Positions 1 through 8,222 of a stretch of 64,000 nt of DNA are shown piece after piece (position 1 is the first letter of the stretch; the number at the start of each line of letters is the position of its first letter). The stretch is from JACKJK01 sp046159835 (GTDB lineage Bacteria > Pseudomonadota > Alphaproteobacteria > Rhizobiales > Tepidamorphaceae). The stretch covers positions 744,001-808,000 of the forward strand of contig NZ_JBJXCY010000001.1 in assembly GCF_046159835.1 (NCBI RefSeq), written 5' to 3'. The notes under the pieces were generated by a model. That model saw only the letters and a program-made list of their open reading frames with translations, did not search any database and was not told where the DNA came from. The position numbers and the translations under genes are program-made.

Positions 1-1103
1 GCCTGCCGTATCAGCGTCCGCCGCTGTCCAAGGCGTACCTCAAGGAGGGACGCGAGGACAGGCTGATGCTGAAGCCCGCCGCCTTCTACGAGACCGAGGC
101 GATCGCGGTTCGCACCCCCCACCACGTGGCCAGCGTGGACGCAGCCGAACAGACCGCCACCCTCAAGGACGGTGAAACACTCGCCTACGACCACCTCGTG
201 CTGGCGACAGGCGCGCGCAACCGCAAGCTTCCCATCGAAGGCATTGAGCTCGACGGCGTGGTCGAATTGCGCACCAAGGCCGATGCCGACGCCATCCGCG
301 CGCGCATTGGCGATGTGCGTAAGGCGGTCGTCATTGGTGGCGGCTTCATCGGCCTGGAATTTGCAGCTGTTGCGACCGCCATGGGCGTCGACGTGACGGT
401 GCTGGAGGCTGCGAGCCGGGTGATGTCGCGTGTGTGTTCGCCGCCTACCTCCGACTACTTCCACGACTTCCACGCGGGCACCGGCACGAAGATCGTCTTC
501 GGCGCCACGGCGACCCGTATTCTGGGCGATGACCATGTAACCGGCGTGGAGACGGCGGACGGCTCAACGCTCGATTGCGACCTCGTGCTGGTCGCCGCGG
601 GCGTGCAGCCGAACGTGGAACTTGCAGCAGAGGTGGGGCTGGATGTCGACAATGGTATCAGCGTCGATGCGCAACTGCTGACCTCGAACCCGGCCTTCTC
701 GGCGCTGGGTGATTGCGCCAGCTTCGTGCACCCGCTGGCCGGTCGCCGCGTGCGGCTTGAATCGGTCCAGAATGCCATTGACCAGGCCAAGTGCATTGCC
801 GCCCGCCTGACCGGAAACCCGCACGACTACGCTGACCTGCCGTGGTTCTGGTCGGACCAGGGCGACCGCAAGCTGCAGATCGCGGGTCTCGCGGACAAGG
901 CCGATGACCACGTCGCGCTGCCGGGCGAAGACGGCAGCCTCGTTGTCCATTGCTTCGAGAACGACCGGCTCGTCGGCGTGGAGACGGTGAATGCGCCCGC
1001 AGCCCACATGATGGCGCGCAAGCTGCTTGGCAGCGGCACGGAGTTGTCGCGATCCGATCTCGCGGCCGTGGAGTTCAACCTGCGCGCCCTGCGCGGGCGC
1101 TGA
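1..1103 (+). CDS. FAD-dependent ferredoxin/rubredoxin reductase, 5' truncated by window edge
   Basis: The frame is open from the first bases of the window, so the N-terminus (first FAD dinucleotide motif) lies outside. The visible part starts with PYQRPPLSKAYL, a hallmark of putidaredoxin/rhodocoxin reductase-type flavoproteins. It continues with ATGARNRKLP, a second Rossmann motif GGGFIGLEFA (NADH binding), the FAD-contacting ALGDCA, and a C-terminal reductase domain. Family members pass electrons from NAD(P)H to a small ferredoxin or rubredoxin serving a P450 or Rieske oxygenase in the cytoplasm. No such partner is visible here. The in-frame ATG at 66 is internal, not the start. Confidence 0.9.
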   Translation, partial: LPYQRPPLSKAYLKEGREDRLMLKPAAFYETEAIAVRTPHHVASVDAAEQTATLKDGETLAYDHLVLATGARNRKLPIEGIELDGVVELRTKADADAIRARIGDVRKAVVIGGGFIGLEFAAVATAMGVDVTVLEAASRVMSRVCSPPTSDYFHDFHAGTGTKIVFGATATRILGDDHVTGVETADGSTLDCDLVLVAAGVQPNVELAAEVGLDVDNGISVDAQLLTSNPAFSALGDCASFVHPLAGRRVRLESVQNAIDQAKCIAARLTGNPHDYADLPWFWSDQGDRKLQIAGLADKADDHVALPGEDGSLVVHCFENDRLVGVETVNAPAAHMMARKLLGSGTELSRSDLAAVEFNLRALRGR

Positions 1104-1121
1104 GCGGCGGCCTGTGGCCGC

Positions 1122-1883
1122 TCAGGCCTTGAGCTTGTAGCCGGTGTGGAACATCCACCACACGATCGACAGGCAGACCAGCAGGAACACCGAGATCATC
1201 GCGATGGAGAGCGAGATCGGCACGTCGGAGATCTCATAGAAGCTCCAGCGGAACCCGCTGATGAGATAGAGCACCGGGTTGAGCAGCGTCACCTTCTGCC
1301 AGAACTCCGGCAGCATCTCGATGGAGTAGAAACTCCCGCCGAGGAACACCAGCGGCGTGATGACCAGCAGCGGCACGATCTGCAGCTTCTCGAATCCGTC
1401 CGCCCAGATGCCGATGATGAAGCCCAGCAGGCTGAACGTGACCGCCGTCAGCACGAGGAACAGCACCATGGCGGCCGGATGCGCGATGCGCAGGTCCACG
1501 AAGAAGGCGGCCGTGATGAGGATGACCGTGCCGATGATGACCGACTTCGTCGCCGCCGCGCCGACATAGGCGATGACGACTTCCAGATACGAGATCGGCG
1601 CGGAGAGGATCTCGTAGATCGTGCCCGTAAACTTCGGGAAGTAGATGCCGAAGGACGCGTTGGAGACGCTCTGCGTCAGCAGCGACAGCATGAGCAGCCC
1701 GGGCACGAGGAACGCGCCGTAGGAGACGCCTCCGACGTCTGAAATGCGCGACCCGATGGCCGAGCCGAAGACCACGAAATAGAGCACCGTGGAAATGACG
1801 GGCGAGACGAGGCTCTGGAACAGGGTGCGGCCCCAGCGCGCCATCTCGAAGCGGTAGATTGCCCAGACGCCGTAGATGTTCAT
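1122..1883 (-). CDS. ABC-2 type transporter permease
   Basis: A 253-aa inner-membrane protein of the ABC-2 (DrrB/NodJ-like) family. It has an N-terminal cytoplasmic segment (FEMARWGRTLFQSLVSPVIS) and about six hydrophobic helices, including the conserved stretch around LVITPLVFLGGSFYSIEMLP typical of ABC-2 exporters. It is translated directly after the ATPase gene: its ATG at 1883 overlaps the ATPase stop in an ATGA junction, so the two form one exporter. Family members export drugs, polysaccharides or lipids; the substrate cannot be read from sequence. It ends 19 bp from the convergent ferredoxin reductase gene. Confidence 0.92.
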   Translation of the reverse strand: MNIYGVWAIYRFEMARWGRTLFQSLVSPVISTVLYFVVFGSAIGSRISDVGGVSYGAFLVPGLLMLSLLTQSVSNASFGIYFPKFTGTIYEILSAPISYLEVVIAYVGAAATKSVIIGTVILITAAFFVDLRIAHPAAMVLFLVLTAVTFSLLGFIIGIWADGFEKLQIVPLLVITPLVFLGGSFYSIEMLPEFWQKVTLLNPVLYLISGFRWSFYEISDVPISLSIAMISVFLLVCLSIVWWMFHTGYKLKA

Positions 1884-2806
1884 GCCGCGTCCTCCACGAG
1901 CGAAACGAAGATGTCTTCAAGCGAGCTCTGCGAGGTATCGAGGTCGCGGAACGAGATGCCCTCAGCCGCCAGCGTGCTCAGCAGCTTGGTGACGCCGGTG
2001 CGCTTGGCGGTCGTGTTGTAGGTGTAGATCAGCCGCTCCCCGTCTTCCGACAATTCGATGGCGTCCGATTGCAGTGCTTTCGGCAGCGCCGTCAACGGCT
2101 CGCTCAGGTGCAGGATCACCTGCTTCTTGCCGAGCTTGCTCATCAGGTCGGCCTTCTTCTCCACCACGATGATCTGGCCGTCATTGATGACGCCGACCCG
2201 GTCGGCCATCTCCTCGGCTTCCTCGATGTAGTGGGTGGTCAGGATGACGGTGACGCCGCTCTGGCGCAATTCATGGACGGTCTGCCACATGTCCTTGCGC
2301 AGCGACACGTCGACGCCGGCGGTCGGCTCGTCGAGAAACAGGATCTCCGGCTCGTGCGCCAGCGCCTTGCCGATCAGCACCCGCCGCTTCATGCCGCCGG
2401 AAAGCTGCATGATCTTGCTGTCCTTCTTGTCCCACAGCGACAGCGTCCTCAGCACCTTCTCGATGTGGGCAGGGTTCGGCGGCAGCCCGAACAGCCCGCG
2501 CGAGAAGGAGAGAGTCGCCCACACGGTCTCGAAGGCGTCGGTTGTCAGTTCCTGCGGCACAAGCCCGATCATCGAGCGCGTCTTGCGGTAGTCCTTCACC
2601 GTGTCGTGGCCGGCCACCGTGACGGTGCCGGACGTGGCATTGACGATCCCGCAGATGAGCGAGATGAGCGTCGTCTTGCCGGCGCCGTTGGGGCCAAGCA
2701 GGGCGAGGATTTCGCCTTTTTCGATCTCGAGATTGATGCCCTTCAGGGCCTCGAACCCGTTGTCGTAGACCTTGGTGACGTTGTCGATCTTTATGAGGGA
2801 CGGCAT
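1880..2806 (-). CDS. ABC transporter ATP-binding protein (ABC-2 exporter type)
   Basis: A 308-aa ATPase with Walker A GPNGAGKTT near residue 38, Q-loop region LVPQE, signature LSGGMKRR, Walker B ILFLDEPTAGVD and the switch histidine in LTTHYIEEAEE. The C-terminal ~80 residues form the extension usual in CcmA/DrrA-type exporters. It is the first gene of a two-gene operon with the permease (4-nt overlap). It would power export by the dimeric permease. Start at 2806 is supported by a purine-rich upstream stretch. Confidence 0.94.
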   Translation of the reverse strand: MPSLIKIDNVTKVYDNGFEALKGINLEIEKGEILALLGPNGAGKTTLISLICGIVNATSGTVTVAGHDTVKDYRKTRSMIGLVPQELTTDAFETVWATLSFSRGLFGLPPNPAHIEKVLRTLSLWDKKDSKIMQLSGGMKRRVLIGKALAHEPEILFLDEPTAGVDVSLRKDMWQTVHELRQSGVTVILTTHYIEEAEEMADRVGVINDGQIIVVEKKADLMSKLGKKQVILHLSEPLTALPKALQSDAIELSEDGERLIYTYNTTAKRTGVTKLLSTLAAEGISFRDLDTSQSSLEDIFVSLVEDAA

Positions 2807-2902
2807 GGAAGGAATTCGCTTTCAACTTGCAAGTGACACCCACATATGTCGGGCGCGGGTGAAAGGGAAGCCCGTCGAGGTAAGCAATTTGCGGTTGCAG
2901 AC

Positions 2903-2933
2903 AAAAAAACCGCGCCGGTGTGACCCGGCGCGG
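2903..2933 (-). terminator. Rho-independent terminator after the substrate-binding protein gene
   Basis: On the minus strand a perfect 9-bp GC stem (arms 2925-2933 and 2910-2918, CCGCGCCGG type, 6-nt loop) is followed by seven T residues (A run 2903-2909 on the plus strand). It lies 28 bp beyond the stop of the binding-protein gene and separates it from the ABC exporter operon. Confidence 0.9.
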
Positions 2934-2960
2934 CTCGTTCGTTTCAGGCGGGAATGGCCG

Positions 2961-4538
2961 TCAGGCCATCGACCACCGCTCCATCCAGCGCTCGCCGTCC
3001 ATGTCCCAGTTCGACGCGAGGTTGTCGCCCGTGTTGACCTCGGGGCTTGTCGCGAAGACGTAGTTGGCGAACATCGGGATGATCGCGCCGCCGTCCTGGT
3101 TCAGCAGCACCTGCATCTCGTAGTACATCTCGCGGCGCTTCGCCTCGTCGAGCTCGGCACGCGCTGCGATCAGCAGTTCGTTGAAGCGCCCGTTGTTCCA
3201 GTTGGTGTCGTTCCAGGCAGCGCCCTGCGCGTAGGCAGTGGTGAACATGGCGTCTTCCACCGGACGGCCGCCCCAGTACACCGCGCAGAACGGGTGCTTG
3301 AGCCAGACGTCAGACCAGTAGCCGTCGTTCGGCATGCGCTTCACCTGCACGTCGATGCCGGTCGGTGCGGCCGATGCCTGGTAGAGCACGGCGGCGTCGA
3401 CTGCGCCCGGGTAGGCGGCGTCGGCGGCTGCGAGTTCGACGGTCAGTTCGTCCATGCCGGCCTGCTTCAGGTAGTAGCGGGCCTTGTCCGGATCGTAGGA
3501 GGTCTGCTCCATCTCGGAGTTGTAGTAGCGCTGGCCGCGACCGATCGGGTGGTCGTTGCCCACCGAGCCGTAGCCGAACAGGATCTTCTCGACGAGCTCT
3601 TCGCGGTTGATTGCGTGCTTCAGCGCCAGGCGCACATTCTTGTCGCTGAATGGAGCGGCATTGGTGTGCATCGCGAAGGTGTAGTGCTGGTTTCCGGCGA
3701 CCGAGGCGATCTTCAGATTCGGGTTGCGCGCCAGCAGCCCGATGGTCTTCAAGTCCAGCTTGTCGATGGCGTGCACGTCACCGGAGATGAGTGCCGTGGT
3801 GCGGGCGTTCAGGTCGACGACCGAGAGCATCTCGATGGTGTCGAACCAGCCGCGCTGCTGGTTCCAGTCGGCTTCGTTGCGCTCGAAGATGGCGCTGACG
3901 CCCGGCTCGAAATTGGTCATGCGGTACGGGCCGCAACCATCCATCGAGCGGAAATCGACGTCACCGTCCTTCGTCGGGAGAATGGCGATGTGATAGTCGG
4001 TGAAGGTGAACGGGAAGTCGGCATTGCCCGCTTCCAGCTCGAACACCACCGTGTCGCCTTCACCCTTGATGTTGGTGATCGCGGCAACCAGAGGCTTGGC
4101 CGCCGAGGTGGAGCCTTCGCCGCGGTGGTAGTTGATCGAGTTGATGACGTCTTCCGCGGTGACCGTCTTGCCGGAATGGAAGGTGACGCCGTTGCGCAGC
4201 TTGAAGCGCCACGTCTTGGCATCGTCCGAGGCTTCCCAGCTTTCCGCGACCTGCGGCTCGACGGAGCCGTCGGCGGCAACGCCGGTCAGGTAGCCGTGAT
4301 AGCCGTAGGCCATCGCGATGGTGAAGCCGTTTTCATACGTGCCCGGATCGAGCGTGTCGGTCGTCTGGCCGTGGCCCTTCGCGACGCGCAGGTCGCCGCC
4401 GCGCTTGCGTTCCTGGGCTTTGGCCGAACCCGGAAATGCGCCGGCGCCGATCCCTGCGGCAAGCGCGCCGGTGGCAGCGCTGACCTGCATGAACCTGCGA
4501 CGATCCATCCCGTGCGGGGTCTTGATGCGTGTTGTCAT
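2961..4538 (-). CDS. ABC transporter substrate-binding protein, peptide/nickel (SBP_bac_5) family, Tat-exported
   Basis: A 525-aa periplasmic binding protein. The N-terminus has a twin-arginine motif (DRRRFMQVS) followed by an alanine/glycine-rich hydrophobic stretch ending AKAQ. The mature protein has the DppA/OppA-like pattern, e.g. TWRFKLRNGVTFHSGKTVTAEDV and the late LNQDGGAIIPMFANYV segment. It should deliver peptides or other amines to an inner-membrane importer, but no permease or ATPase is adjacent. It has its own strong terminator. It lies downstream of the aminotransferase/dehydrogenase pair on the same strand after a 166-bp gap, which may hint at a substrate feeding that pathway; this is inference. 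Confidence 0.92.
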   Translation of the reverse strand: MTTRIKTPHGMDRRRFMQVSAATGALAAGIGAGAFPGSAKAQERKRGGDLRVAKGHGQTTDTLDPGTYENGFTIAMAYGYHGYLTGVAADGSVEPQVAESWEASDDAKTWRFKLRNGVTFHSGKTVTAEDVINSINYHRGEGSTSAAKPLVAAITNIKGEGDTVVFELEAGNADFPFTFTDYHIAILPTKDGDVDFRSMDGCGPYRMTNFEPGVSAIFERNEADWNQQRGWFDTIEMLSVVDLNARTTALISGDVHAIDKLDLKTIGLLARNPNLKIASVAGNQHYTFAMHTNAAPFSDKNVRLALKHAINREELVEKILFGYGSVGNDHPIGRGQRYYNSEMEQTSYDPDKARYYLKQAGMDELTVELAAADAAYPGAVDAAVLYQASAAPTGIDVQVKRMPNDGYWSDVWLKHPFCAVYWGGRPVEDAMFTTAYAQGAAWNDTNWNNGRFNELLIAARAELDEAKRREMYYEMQVLLNQDGGAIIPMFANYVFATSPEVNTGDNLASNWDMDGERWMERWSMA

Positions 4539-4704
4539 GTTTTGTCTTCCCTCTCTTTTTATCGTGGCGGCACTCTATGCCCAATCGGCGGGGCCGTCCA
4601 AACACGTGCGACATGGCGTGCCGCAGACGCGACAGGCGGGTCCTGGGGCCCGGCCTGCCGCGAATCCGACACTAGCCGCGATTTGAGACGTTCAGGTGAT
4701 GGCG

Positions 4705-6075
4705 TCAGCCAAGAACCGACTTCACCGCGTCGGCTGCCGCCTCGACGATGCGAGAGCCTTCTTGCGGGCTCATGCAAAGCGGCGGCGCAAAGCCGAGGAT
4801 GTCGCCCTGCGGCATGGCGCGCGCGATGACGTTGCGCTCCAGCAGGGCTGAGGCGACCGCAGGGCCGATCTTCCTGGAGGGATCGAACAGCTTGTGCGGG
4901 TCGCGGTCCTCGACGAATTCCACCGCCGCAAGCAAGCCTTCACCGCGCACATCGCCGACGTTTGCGTGCCCGCCGAGCGCCTCTGCGAGTTCCTTGCGGA
5001 ACACGGCACCGGTGGACTTCGCGTTGTCGATCAGTCCGAGCTTGTCGATCAGGTTCAGGTTGGCGACGCCGGCTGCCGCGCAGATCGGATGGGCCGAATA
5101 GGTCCAGCCGTGGCCGATGGGGCCGAGATCGTCGGTTCCCTTTTCCAGCGCTTCCCACACCCGCTTGGAGACGATGGACCCCGAAAGCGGTGCATAGGCC
5201 GAGGTCAGGCCCTTGGCGATGGTGATGATGTCCGGCTCGATCCCGTAGAAGGTCGAGCCCCACATGTCGCCGAGGCGTCCGAAGCCGGTCACCACCTCGT
5301 CGGCGATCAGCAGGATGTCGTGCTTCTTCAGCACCGCCGAGATCGCCTGCCAGTAACCGGCGGGCGGCGGCACGATGCCGCCGGTGCCGAGCATCGGCTC
5401 TCCGATGAAGGCGGCGATGGTGTCGGCACCCTCGCGCATGATCAGCGTTTCCAGTTCGTCGGCACAGTGTGCGGAGAACTGTTCTTCGCTCATCGAGCGG
5501 TCTTCCCGGCGGAAATAGTAGGGCGCTTCGGTGTGCAGCACCTGCGACAGGGGCAGGTCGAACGCCTTGTGGAACAGTTCAAGCCCGGTCAGCGAACCGG
5601 TCATAAGACCGGAGCCGTGGTAGCCGCGCATCCGCGAGATGATCTTCTTCTTCTTCGGCCGGCCCAGCACGTTGTTCATGTACCAGACGAGCTTGATGTT
5701 GGTCTCGTTGGCATCCGATCCGCCAAGCCCGAAATAGACCTTCGACATGTGGTCCGGCGCGCGGTCGAGGATCATCTTCGCCAGCGTGATGGAGGCTTCC
5801 GTCCCGTGGCCCACATAGGAATGGTAATAGGCGAGTTCCTTCGCCTGCTCGGCGATGGCCTGCGCGATTTCCTGCCGCCCGTAGCCGACATTCACGCAGT
5901 ACAGCCCGGCAAAGGCATCGAGCAGGCGGCGCCCGTCACGATCCTCGATGAAGACGCCTTCGCCGCCGCGCACGACGCGCGTCGGGGTTTCGCCGCGCGC
6001 ATGCTGGGCCAGATGCGTGGAAGGGTGGAAGAAATTCTCCCGGTCCCAGGTTTCGAGTGAATCATTGTGGAGCAT
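4705..6075 (-). CDS. Class III PLP aminotransferase (probable diaminobutyrate/omega-amino acid transaminase of ectoine catabolism)
   Basis: A 456-aa fold-type I omega-aminotransferase with LIADEVVTGFGR (Asp259 contacts the PLP nitrogen), the PLP lysine in TIAKGLTSAYAPLSG (Lys288) and a YHGS motif near 152. It resembles putrescine/GABA-pyruvate transaminases and the Atf/DoeD enzymes that transaminate diaminobutyrate. Its start follows the dehydrogenase stop by 1 nt, so the pair is an operon. The neighbouring asnC and eutC genes favour the ectoine role (2,4-diaminobutyrate to aspartate semialdehyde), but a polyamine or beta-alanine substrate cannot be excluded. Confidence 0.9.
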   Translation of the reverse strand: MLHNDSLETWDRENFFHPSTHLAQHARGETPTRVVRGGEGVFIEDRDGRRLLDAFAGLYCVNVGYGRQEIAQAIAEQAKELAYYHSYVGHGTEASITLAKMILDRAPDHMSKVYFGLGGSDANETNIKLVWYMNNVLGRPKKKKIISRMRGYHGSGLMTGSLTGLELFHKAFDLPLSQVLHTEAPYYFRREDRSMSEEQFSAHCADELETLIMREGADTIAAFIGEPMLGTGGIVPPPAGYWQAISAVLKKHDILLIADEVVTGFGRLGDMWGSTFYGIEPDIITIAKGLTSAYAPLSGSIVSKRVWEALEKGTDDLGPIGHGWTYSAHPICAAAGVANLNLIDKLGLIDNAKSTGAVFRKELAEALGGHANVGDVRGEGLLAAVEFVEDRDPHKLFDPSRKIGPAVASALLERNVIARAMPQGDILGFAPPLCMSPQEGSRIVEAAADAVKSVLG

Positions 6076-6076
6076 G

Positions 6077-7597
6077 TCAATTATCCTGTTCGTCCTGTGC
6101 CCAGTCGCGGCACACGTACTTCACTTCCGTAAAGGCTTCCATCCCCAGCCGGGCGCCTTCGCGGCCAATGCCCGACTGCTTGACCCCGCCGAACGGGATC
6201 GGCGCGCCGGTCACCTTCGTGCGGTTCACGGCAACCATGCCGAATTCCAGAGCCCGCGTGATCCGGTAGATCCGGCGCGGGTCGTTCGTGTGCAGATAGG
6301 CGACGAGGCCATAATCGGTGTCGTTGGCCCGGCCCACGACCTCGGCTTCGGTATCGAACGGCGTGAGTGCTGCGACCGGGCCGAAGGTTTCCTCGCGCAT
6401 GATCTGTGCATCCGGCGGGCAATCGGCGAGCACAGTTGGCTGGAAGAACAGCGGACCCGCCTCGTGCCGCTTGCCGCCGGTCACGACGACCGCGCCGCGC
6501 GCGACCGCGTCCTTCACATGTTCTTCCTGCTTGGCGATGGCGGCCTCGTTCATTAGCGGGCCGATGTCGGGGTCATCGAGGCCGATGCCCACGGTGAGCG
6601 CTGCCGTGCGCTGCGCGAACTTCTCCACGAAGGCATCGTAGACCGGTCGCTCGATATAGAGCCGGTTGGCACCGAGGCAGTCCTGCCCGGAGGTGGCGAA
6701 TTTCGCCTTGATGGCTTCGTCCACCGCGCTGTCGAGGTCCGCATCGGCAAAGACGATCAGCGGCGCGTGGCCGCCGAGTTCCAGCACCAGCTTCTTCATG
6801 GTCGCCGCGCTGGAGCGATAGAGCAGGCGGCCGACATCGGTCGAGCCGGTGAAGGAGAGTGCCCGCACGCGCTTGTCCTCGAGCCACGGTGTCGTCACCT
6901 CCTCCGGGTCGCCGGTGATGACGTTGAACACGCCGTCCGGCAGGCCGGCGCGCGCGGCGAGTTCAGCCAGCGCCAGCGCGGAGTAGGGCGTTTCGCCGGA
7001 GGGGTGGCACACGGTCGTGCAGCCGGCGGCAAGCGCCGCGGCGGCCTTTCGCGTCAGCATGGCGCTCGGGAAATTCCACGGCGTGATGAGCGCTGCGACG
7101 CCGACCGGCTCGCGCCAGATCTCGACCTCCGCATCCGGCAGGTGTGACGTAACGCTCTCGATGTTTGGACGCTTGGCCTCTTCCGCGTAGAACTCGACGA
7201 AGGACGCGCCGTACTCGATCTCGCCGAGGGATTCCGACAGCGGCTTGCCCTGTTCCAGCGTAATCATGCGGGCCAGCGCATTGCGGTTGGAAATGATGAG
7301 GTCGAACCAGCGCCGCAGCAGCACGCTGCGGTCCTGCGGCAGCATCCGCGACCACGCGGGAAACGCGTCCTGCGCGGCATCGACGGCGGCGCGGCTCTGC
7401 GCTGCCGACAGCTTGGCGACCTGCCCGAGAACCGACCCGTCCGCCGGGTTTGTAACCGTCAGCGTCGCGCCGCCATCGCCGGTCACCCAGCGCCCGCCGA
7501 CATAGGCATCGCCGCGCACGAGGCCGGTCGGCTCAAGCTCGTCGAATATGCTGACGTTGTCTGGAACGTTGACGTTGGCGCTGATCTGGCTCGCCAT
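6077..7597 (-). CDS. NAD(P)-dependent semialdehyde dehydrogenase (GabD/Ssd type)
   Basis: A 506-aa aldehyde dehydrogenase with general base Glu273 in LELGG, catalytic Cys307 in SGQDCLGANR, and the NAD-binding PWNFP and FTGSTDVGRLLY motifs. It matches succinate-semialdehyde dehydrogenases. In the R. pomeroyi-type ectoine cluster the equivalent Ssd/DoeC oxidises aspartate semialdehyde to aspartate, fitting the downstream transaminase. Oddity: the usual coenzyme-site lysine of KPxxxTP is His198 here (CHPSGETP). Start at 7597 (MASQISANV) has a plausible GGGAGG-type upstream site. Confidence 0.93.
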   Translation of the reverse strand: MASQISANVNVPDNVSIFDELEPTGLVRGDAYVGGRWVTGDGGATLTVTNPADGSVLGQVAKLSAAQSRAAVDAAQDAFPAWSRMLPQDRSVLLRRWFDLIISNRNALARMITLEQGKPLSESLGEIEYGASFVEFYAEEAKRPNIESVTSHLPDAEVEIWREPVGVAALITPWNFPSAMLTRKAAAALAAGCTTVCHPSGETPYSALALAELAARAGLPDGVFNVITGDPEEVTTPWLEDKRVRALSFTGSTDVGRLLYRSSAATMKKLVLELGGHAPLIVFADADLDSAVDEAIKAKFATSGQDCLGANRLYIERPVYDAFVEKFAQRTAALTVGIGLDDPDIGPLMNEAAIAKQEEHVKDAVARGAVVVTGGKRHEAGPLFFQPTVLADCPPDAQIMREETFGPVAALTPFDTEAEVVGRANDTDYGLVAYLHTNDPRRIYRITRALEFGMVAVNRTKVTGAPIPFGGVKQSGIGREGARLGMEAFTEVKYVCRDWAQDEQDN

Positions 7598-7629
7598 GAA
7601 CTGCCTGCCCTTCGATCGGAGGGATGAAT

Positions 7630-7646
7630 CGCGCGCTTTTCGCGCG
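7630..7646 (-). terminator. Short GC hairpin in the asnC-ssd intergenic region
   Basis: A perfect CGCGCG/CGCGCG stem with a 5-nt loop lies between the asnC stop (7707) and the ssd start (7597). There is no T run, only ATTCATCC after it on the minus strand. It could be a weak terminator or attenuator separating asnC from ssd-atf. Confidence 0.35.
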
Positions 7647-7663
7647 TATCGAGAGGCTAGGGG

Positions 7664-7680
7664 AAAATTGCTGGAATTTT
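7664..7680. promoter_or_regulatory. AT-rich perfect dyad, candidate AsnC/Lrp operator
   Basis: AAAATT-GCTGG-AATTTT is a perfect 6-bp inverted repeat with a 5-bp spacer in a GC-rich setting, 67 bp upstream of the ssd start. Lrp/AsnC proteins bind AT-rich dyads of this kind, and an AsnC gene is immediately adjacent. The role is inferred. Confidence 0.5.
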
Positions 7681-7706
7681 GGGCCGAACCTGCTCGTCAG
7701 GGGAGA

Positions 7707-8222
7707 TCAATCGTCTTTTCCGGTCGCATCTGATGGTGGATTCATCTGCGCGGCGCTCAAAAGCTCCAGTGGCGGCGGCGCGTCCTTCACCGACTTTGTC
7801 ACCACGTAGCTGTAGTAGCGCGACAAGCCGATCTGCGCTTCAAGCAGCGTTTCCATCAGCAACTGGTAGGCGTCGAGATCGTGCACGACGACCTGAATCA
7901 GGTAGTCGAACCCGCCGCCGATGGCCCAGCAGCTTTGCACCTCGTCCTGTCCGGCAATCGCGCGCTCGAAACGCTGGAACTGCTCGGCGCGGTGGCCGTC
8001 CAGTTCCGCCAGCACGAAGACCGTGATGTTGGGGCCCAGCTTGCGCAGCGAGATGGTCGCCCGGTAGCCGGTGATGACGCCGGCCTTTTCCAGCCGCTTG
8101 AGCCGGTTCCAGCAGGGCGTCGGCGACAGGTTGATGCGCCGCGCCAGATCGGCCTTTGCGATGCGGCCTTCCCGCGACAGCACTTTCAGGATGGCGAGGT
8201 CGCGTTCATCGAGACCAATCAT
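7707..8222 (-). CDS. Lrp/AsnC family transcriptional regulator (DoeX-like by context)
   Basis: A 171-aa regulator. The N-terminal winged helix reads LDERDLAILKVLSREGRIAKADLARRINLSPTPCWNRLKRLEKAGVI with recognition helix SPTPCWNRL. The C-terminal RAM/effector domain includes CWAIGGGFDYLIQVVV. The start at 8222 overlaps the eutC stop in an ATGA junction, so it is co-transcribed with eutC. An AsnC gene (DoeX/AsnC) is a standard member of ectoine-degradation clusters, where its family senses pathway amino acids. A longer upstream frame exists but lies inside eutC. Confidence 0.9.
   Translation of the reverse strand: MIGLDERDLAILKVLSREGRIAKADLARRINLSPTPCWNRLKRLEKAGVITGYRATISLRKLGPNITVFVLAELDGHRAEQFQRFERAIAGQDEVQSCWAIGGGFDYLIQVVVHDLDAYQLLMETLLEAQIGLSRYYSYVVTKSVKDAPPPLELLSAAQMNPPSDATGKDD

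Noticed and set aside
2772..4829. A 685-codon open frame on the plus strand opposite the binding-protein gene
   Set aside because: It is antisense to a clear SBP_bac_5 gene, has biased V/R/D/H/G composition typical of high-GC shadow frames, and contains no domain.
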